A DNA stretch of 64,000 nt from Echinarachnius parma (Eukaryota; Echinodermata; Echinoidea; Clypeasteroida; Echinarachniidae), in the NCBI GenBank assembly GCA_037951105.1, contig JBAMJV010000850.1:43485-107484 (forward strand), in the 5' to 3' direction. The notes below the pieces were generated by a model. That model had not been told where the DNA came from. It saw nothing but the letters and a program-made list of their open reading frames with translations, and made no database searches. Made by a program: the position numbers and the translations under genes. Position 1 is the first letter of the stretch. Each line of letters begins with the position of its first letter. Below are positions 58,882-64,000 of the stretch, piece by piece.

Positions 58882-61800
58882 GATACTTTTATTGATGCTC
58901 TCAATCCTACAATGGAATGCTCAGGGGATGAGAAGCCATGGGGATGAACTAGTACAATATTTATTTGTATGTAATAAACAAATTGATATTATTTGTATAC
59001 AAGAAACATGGTTCAATGATGAAAATGTGTTTTATATTCCGAATTATACATGTAATTATCGGAATAGGATAACGGGCCAATCACGAGGTGGTTGTGCTAT
59101 ATATGTGCATTCTTCTATTGTAAGTAGTAGTGCAACGATACATAAAGAATTGGAAATCCAAAGTCTAGTGATACACTTAGAAAATAAGTTTATGACTTTG
59201 GTAAATTTTTATAACCCTTGCAAAAGGCTAACAAAGGAAACTTTGAAAGCATTGTTTTATGAAAAAAGGAATGAACGTGTTTTGATTTTAGGTGATTTTA
59301 ATGCTCACAATAAATTATGGAGAAGCAAAGTAACTGATAGAAACGGTCGTATTGTTGAAGATTTTATTAATGAAAATAATTTGGTAATTTTGAATGATGG
59401 TCAAAGTACAAGATTAGATAGTCATACAGGAAAAACATCATGCTTAGATTTAACTTTAGCTTCAGCACACTTTGCAAGCAAAGCTACTTGGCAAGTATTG
59501 AATGATACTATGGGTAGTGACCACTTCCCTATTTTAACTTATTTTTGTGAAAATGAGAATGAAAAAAGAAATAATGACTCCTATTTCTGGTCATTTAATA
59601 AGATTGATTGGGACATTTTTAAAGAAAAATGTAATGAAAAATTTGAAAACTTTAGTAGTGATAAAGATATTGATTTTGTATATGATTCATATATTTGTTC
59701 ACTTGTTGATATATTAAATCAACTTGCAAGATGTAATAATAAAAGTAAACGGAACCCAGTAATATGGTGGAATAAATTATGCTCAGATGTTATTAAAGAA
59801 AGGAATCGATTGAAAAATAAAGTTGTGAAATATATGCTACCACAATATTTACAGGATTATAAAGAGAAAAAAGCTGAGGCACAAAGAATTATTAGGCAAG
59901 CGAAAATAGACTTTTGGGAGAAATATTGTGCCACCATTAATAGATTCACTCCTCTTTCGGACATATGGAAGAAGATTAAGATCATTAATGGTGACTCAAA
60001 ACAAAATGATAAACAAAAACACATAGTGTTGGAAAAGGATAAGAGAAAAATTGTGAAAGATGAAGAAGTAGCAGAGGAATTCTCTCAATATTTTGAAAAA
60101 ATTAGTGAAGAATCCTTTGTAGACCCTGACTCTCTTCAACAAATGGAAAAGAAAATGTATAAGTTGTATTGTGAAGAGGGTCAATTAGATAGTACATTTG
60201 TACTTGATGAGGATTTTGTCATGTTTGAGCTCGAACGAGCACTACATGCATGTAATCGCTCATGCCCGGGACCAGACGGTTTACCATATATAATATATCA
60301 AAATCTCCCATTAACAGTTAAACAAATTATGTTAGATATTATAAATAAAATGTGGAATCTAAGCGTAATACCACTAGAGTGTAAAACAACAATATTGATA
60401 CCAATATTGAAAAAAGATAAAGACAAAGAATCTGTTTTATCATACCGTCCAATCGCACTCTCTTCGTGCTTTTTGAAGATTTTTGAACGAATGTTGAATA
60501 AAAGATTGGAATGGTTTATTGAAAAACATAATATTCTTCCTTCATTTTTAAGTGGTTTTCGTAAAGGAAGAAGCACTCAGGATTGTATTGTTTATTTAGA
60601 AAATGATATTCAAACGGCATTTGGAAATAAAGAAAATACACTAGGGATATTTTTGGATATTGAAAAGGCATATGATAGGCTCTGGAATGATGGACTCCTT
60701 TTTAAATTGTATGAAATAGGACTGAAAGGAAAAACGTTTAAATTTATTTATAATTTTGTGAAAAATCGCCCATTCCAGGTTCGTGTAGGAAAGGCTATGT
60801 CAAAGAGGAGATATTTAAGGAATGGACTTCCACAGGGAAGTATACTTAGTCCCACTCTTTTTAATTTAATGTTATATGATATTGTTCAAGAAAAAATGGT
60901 AAAATTGTCACTCTATGCAGACGACTGTATTTGTTGGAAATCAGGAAAAGACATTGAAGAGATTCGTGTTACAATGCAACATTATTTGCATCATTTGAAT
61001 GCATGGTTTTTGAAATGGGGATTCAAAATTTCAACGACTAAAACCGTAAAGATATTGTTCTCTTATAGTAAGAAAAATATCGATATAAGTTTAAATGGAG
61101 AAAACATAAAAGATAAAGAAGAGGTTAAATTTTTGGGTTTGATTTTTGATAAGAAACTTACGTGGAGATCCCACATTAATGATATTATGGAAAGATGTAA
61201 ACACAAAATAAATATTTTGAAAAAATTAACAGGAACAAAATGGGGCACAAACACGAAATCTCTTTTGATAATATATCGAGCTCTCATAAGATCTTTGATT
61301 GATTATGGCTGCCAAGCTTACGATTCGGCATCTCAAAGTTTAAAAAATGCTTTGAACTCGATACAATATCAATGTCTTAAGATTTGTACAGGTGCCCTTT
61401 CAGGCACTTCGCTATAAACATTGTAAACAGAGACATGTGAAATGCCTCTGGATTTACGGAGAAAATTATTTTGTTCTCGCTATAAAGTAAAGATAGAACA
61501 AACTATAGACCATCCTTTGAATGAGGTTATACAGAATTGTCATAATGACAATTTTGAAAATAAATTACGCAAACCTTTTTGTTATCGACTATTGGAGTTG
61601 GTTACAGTAGATAAAGATGTTATACAAAAACGTGCATCACTGACAAATCCTCCTTGGCACATAATGATACCAAATGTTTGTATGGATTTAAAAGAAAGTG
61701 TTGATAAAAAAGATAATATTCATAGTATAAAATTTGAAACATTAGAATATATTAATATGAAATGGTCTAGAGAGTTGCATATATTTACGGATGGTTCGAA

Positions 61801-62486
61801 AAATCCCCTTAATGGAAATGCATCTGCAAGCTTTTATGTTCCGAGCATGGATATTATTGAAAAAAAGAGGCTAACAAATTTCAGTTCATCATATAAAGCT
61901 GAATTAGTTGCTATAATTCTTGCATTGAATTGGCTAGAACAATTTGATAATTTATATGTTGGAATTGTTATATTTATTGATTGTTTGAGTGCCCTAATGG
62001 CGATAAGAAATTGGAATGAAGATGTATGCGTCAGTGAAATATTAATGAAATTAATGATTCTTAAACATCAAGGAATCCACGTATTCCTTGAATGGATTCC
62101 CGGACATTGTGGTGTTGTAGGTAATGAGATAAAATATAAAAAATAAAAAGAATATAAATATAAAATACATTGATACATGGTGCTCTAAAAATAGAAAAAA
62201 TGAAGTATTGTTACACAGGATTCGAATGGGGTGTCTTGGACTCAATGCACATTTATATAAAATTGGTCTTAAATTATCCGGCGATTGTCAGTTTTGTAAT
62301 GAAATTGAAACTTTTGAACACTTTCTTGTTGATTGTACGAAATATATTATTGAAAGGACAATGTTATTTGTAGAATTAGGAATTAATGAAAAACAAGATA
62401 TATATAAGATGTTGGAAATATTCGATACAAAATTGCAAGTGGCATTGATTAATTTCATTTATAGAACTAGAAGGTTCGATGAATAG
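58859..62486 (+). pseudogene. LINE ORF2: APE endonuclease, reverse transcriptase, RNase H (disabled)
   Basis: Starts 23 bp before the end of ORF1, in another frame. Endonuclease blocks: LSILQWNAQG, CIQETW, RGGCAIYV, LGDFNAH, GSDHFP (residues about 14-225). RT blocks: PGPDGLPY, SYRPIALSS, FLDIEKAYDRLW, GLPQGSILSP, YADD (about residue 686). Two in-frame stops at 61415 and 61424 break the frame. It continues with RNase H (FTDGSK, YKAELVAI, FIDCLSALMAI, WIPGHCG; 61775-62130). A frameshift near 62145 precedes the C-terminal CX2CX8HX4C-type motif (CQFCNEIETFEHFLVDC). The copy cannot make a full protein. Confidence 0.85.
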
Positions 62487-63114
62487 CAAAAAAGGATTTG
62501 TATTCAGATTATTGTAAATATTTGCTTAGCATCTCTATTATGTTGTTTTAGTGTAAGTTTATTTTTGTATACAATTACTAACAAATTGATGTATTCTATG
62601 TAAAAGAGCCCACTGAATGAGTGCTTTATTTGATGTTTGTTTGAATGTTTGAAATTGATGAATATATATATTGTTTTTGAATTTGGCATGCATAATTGCA
62701 TTATTTGGAGCCCAACAGATTGCACCTGACACCTCATCTTCGAGCATCTGAGGGGTCTAGGCTCGGCTTGCACACATACCCTGGTATGTCACCGAGCTGA
62801 GAAGTCTGCACGATGTACTGTGCCGGACTGACCAGATGATGCACTGTTAGGTCGGATTTGAGCGATGGACAGGCAGCATGAAGTAGGAACTCCATAAAAA
62901 TGATTTTAAAAAAAATATAAACAAAAAAAATAATAATAATTAAGTATTATGGCGTAAATATTCATTTTGAATGAACGCCAAAATAATAAAATAACAACAA
63001 CAACATTGCGAAGTGCTCAGCTATTTTCCTAGACCGATAAATCAGTCATTCTCCTCGTTTGTTGTTTCACTCGTGATACGGATGGAGAGGATAGCATGGC
63101 GTCATAATATTTAA

Positions 63115-63648
63115 GGGGTAGTACAGTTTTGGAAAGGCTGAACTTAAGTAACCAAAACCTGCACAGTAATATTACAAACTAATATGTATAACCCCACCAT
63201 GCTCGAAAGGTATTCAAAAATACAAACGACTAAGTAAAAAGCCTGCTATCATTCAAAAAGCGCCATTAAACACAAGAGGGCCCTCTCGAATAAGGTATTG
63301 GTTTCAACCATTTTTCATAAAAAATTATGCATGTGATGTTTTGTTGAAATAATGATTAAATAGAGAGATCATCAACAACTATTTAAAAACCACTTTTGAA
63401 TTTTTTTGGAAAAGTGTAAGCATTTTTTTTTTTTTCAAAAAATCAGCGTATTTATTTGGGGCCCAAATAAATACAAGATCGGATATATTTATTGATATTT
63501 CAGCCATTTCTGAACCGATTTTGACAAAATAAAGTTTATTCTGCCATTAAAATTGCATGTTCTTTCAAATTCAACACTCAGTTTTTCATTACCTCACGAA
63601 AATATTGTGTTGTGCAGCGCCCTCTCTACAAAAACTGAACTACCCCTT
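63115..63648 (+). mobile_element. T2/Kolobok-like MITE, copy 6
   Basis: TTAA at 63111-63114 then GGGGTAGTACAGTTTTGG. The right end AAAACTGAACTACCCC is followed by TTTTAA. The body has AAGTAACCAAAACCTGCA, CCACCATGCTCGAAAGG, ATCATTCAAAAAGC and AGAGGGCCCTCTCG. Confidence 0.7.
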
Positions 63649-63652
63649 TTAA

Positions 63653-63804
63653 AGGGGCCCTGCAAACCAAATGCATGTTGACTTCTGTTCATCTCTATTA
63701 GTGTACACATTCAATATTTGTAAACGGTTTGACCTAAATATGTTTTGTATATTTTTAAACATTTTATCATTTATTCAACATGCATTTCGTCTGCAGGGCC
63801 CCTT
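63653..63804 (+). mobile_element. Second TTAA MITE type, AGGGGCCC ends
   Basis: TTAA (63649-63652), then AGGGGCCCTGCAAACC. The right end GTCTGCAGGGCCCCTT is followed by TTAA (63805-63808). It shares its left TTAA with the MITE at 63115-63648. Same target and AGGG start, different body. Confidence 0.65.
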
Positions 63805-63854
63805 TTAAGAACCCGATCCAGAACGAGATGGAATTGTATGTCTTCTATTTTGCA

Positions 63855-64000
63855 TAACGCGTGTTTGTCAACATTGCACAAACCCCAAACAAACTCGGAG
63901 AAGTTTTCCCACGATTTATCACCACACTTTTATTGCACTGTTCAACCATGGAGTAGGGTCCATGGTTCAACGTACTGATTGGAAGTGCTAAAGTGTATGG
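63855..64000. repeat. Third copy of the 55.8-kb dispersed repeat, cut by window end
   Basis: GTGTTTGTCAACATTGCAC, AACAAACTCGGAGAAGTTTT, CCCACGATTTATCACCAC and CGTACTGATTGGAAGTG match 56018-56120. A short insertion near 63945-63968 (CCATGGAGTAGGGTCCATGG) is palindromic. Confidence 0.6.

Larger units (their letters stand above)
57287..63004 (+). mobile_element. Full-length LINE (I-superclade-like), 5.7 kb
   Basis: Flanked by the 10-bp direct repeat ATTGCGAAGT (57277-57286 and 63005-63014), consistent with target-primed insertion. About 220 bp of 5' UTR ends in AACAACATGGCGGCC, a YY1-type word at the ORF1 start. ORF1 and ORF2 overlap slightly. The 3' UTR (62487-63004) contains a stem-loop (TGGCGTAAATATTC ... 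GAATGAACGCCA) and an A-rich (AAC)n-like tail. RNase H after RT and three CCHC knuckles point to the I/Nimb/Loa side of LINE diversity; the clade call is inference. Confidence 0.8.

Noticed and set aside
61442-62146. Independent RNase H gene
   Set aside because: It is in the same frame as LINE ORF2, separated only by two stop codons 9 bp apart, so it is the C-terminal part of that ORF.

Overview
The window is eukaryotic: about 60 percent A+T, with spliced genes (GT-AG introns), LINE and DNA-transposon remains in most intergenic and intronic space, and no bacterial or viral architecture. Gene content (a P2X7 ballast-type domain protein, ZSWIM7, a TNF-receptor-like gene, a THAP transposase) and the repeat types suggest a marine invertebrate, probably a deuterostome such as an echinoderm. 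The species cannot be named from the sequence.

Layout. 0-7 kb: an intronless C2H2 zinc-finger ORF (141-800), a CpG-rich promoter-like stretch (about 1.9-2.5 kb) and a two-exon gene for a stand-alone P2X7 C-terminal-type cysteine-rich domain (5064-6424). 7-12.9 kb: tandem duplications and Tigger/pogo-like MITEs. 12.98-15.7 kb: a 105-bp satellite with a higher-order 490-bp duplication. 15.97-23.4 kb, minus strand: a six-exon gene reconstructed from splice sites, encoding about 905 aa with an N-terminal THAP zinc finger, acidic and basic linkers and a Kolobok-type DDE transposase. It has no visible stop or frameshift. About 250 bp upstream begins an array of a 14-bp motif (23.67-24.82 kb). 27.08-27.77 kb: an element built from the palindrome AAGCAATTGCTT. 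30.2-34.6 kb, minus strand: three exons of a TNF-receptor-like gene (signal peptide, one cysteine-rich domain, stalk), with three hAT-like elements in its introns. 34.6-42.9 kb: a diverged segmental duplication (about 34.7-36.9 against 39.0-42.9 kb) carrying nested MITEs. 43-48 kb: tandem duplications, foldback elements and a hAT element whose right half is doubled. 48.2-53.5 kb, minus strand: the last four exons of ZSWIM7, including a 26-bp microexon. 53.5-57.3 kb: further MITEs. 57.29-63.0 kb: a full-length LINE (gag-like ORF1; APE endonuclease, RT and RNase H in ORF2) flanked by a 10-bp duplication and disabled by three stops and a frameshift. The window ends in two abutting TTAA-flanked MITEs.

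How it fits together. The host genes found here work independently. The connecting theme is DNA transposition. A THAP-Kolobok transposase gene with an open frame shares the window with at least seven MITEs or fragments of the TTAA|AGGG type, the target and terminus class known for Xenopus T2/Kolobok elements. A dense motif array lies immediately 5' of that gene. Whether the gene is a live transposon or a domesticated regulator is the main open question.
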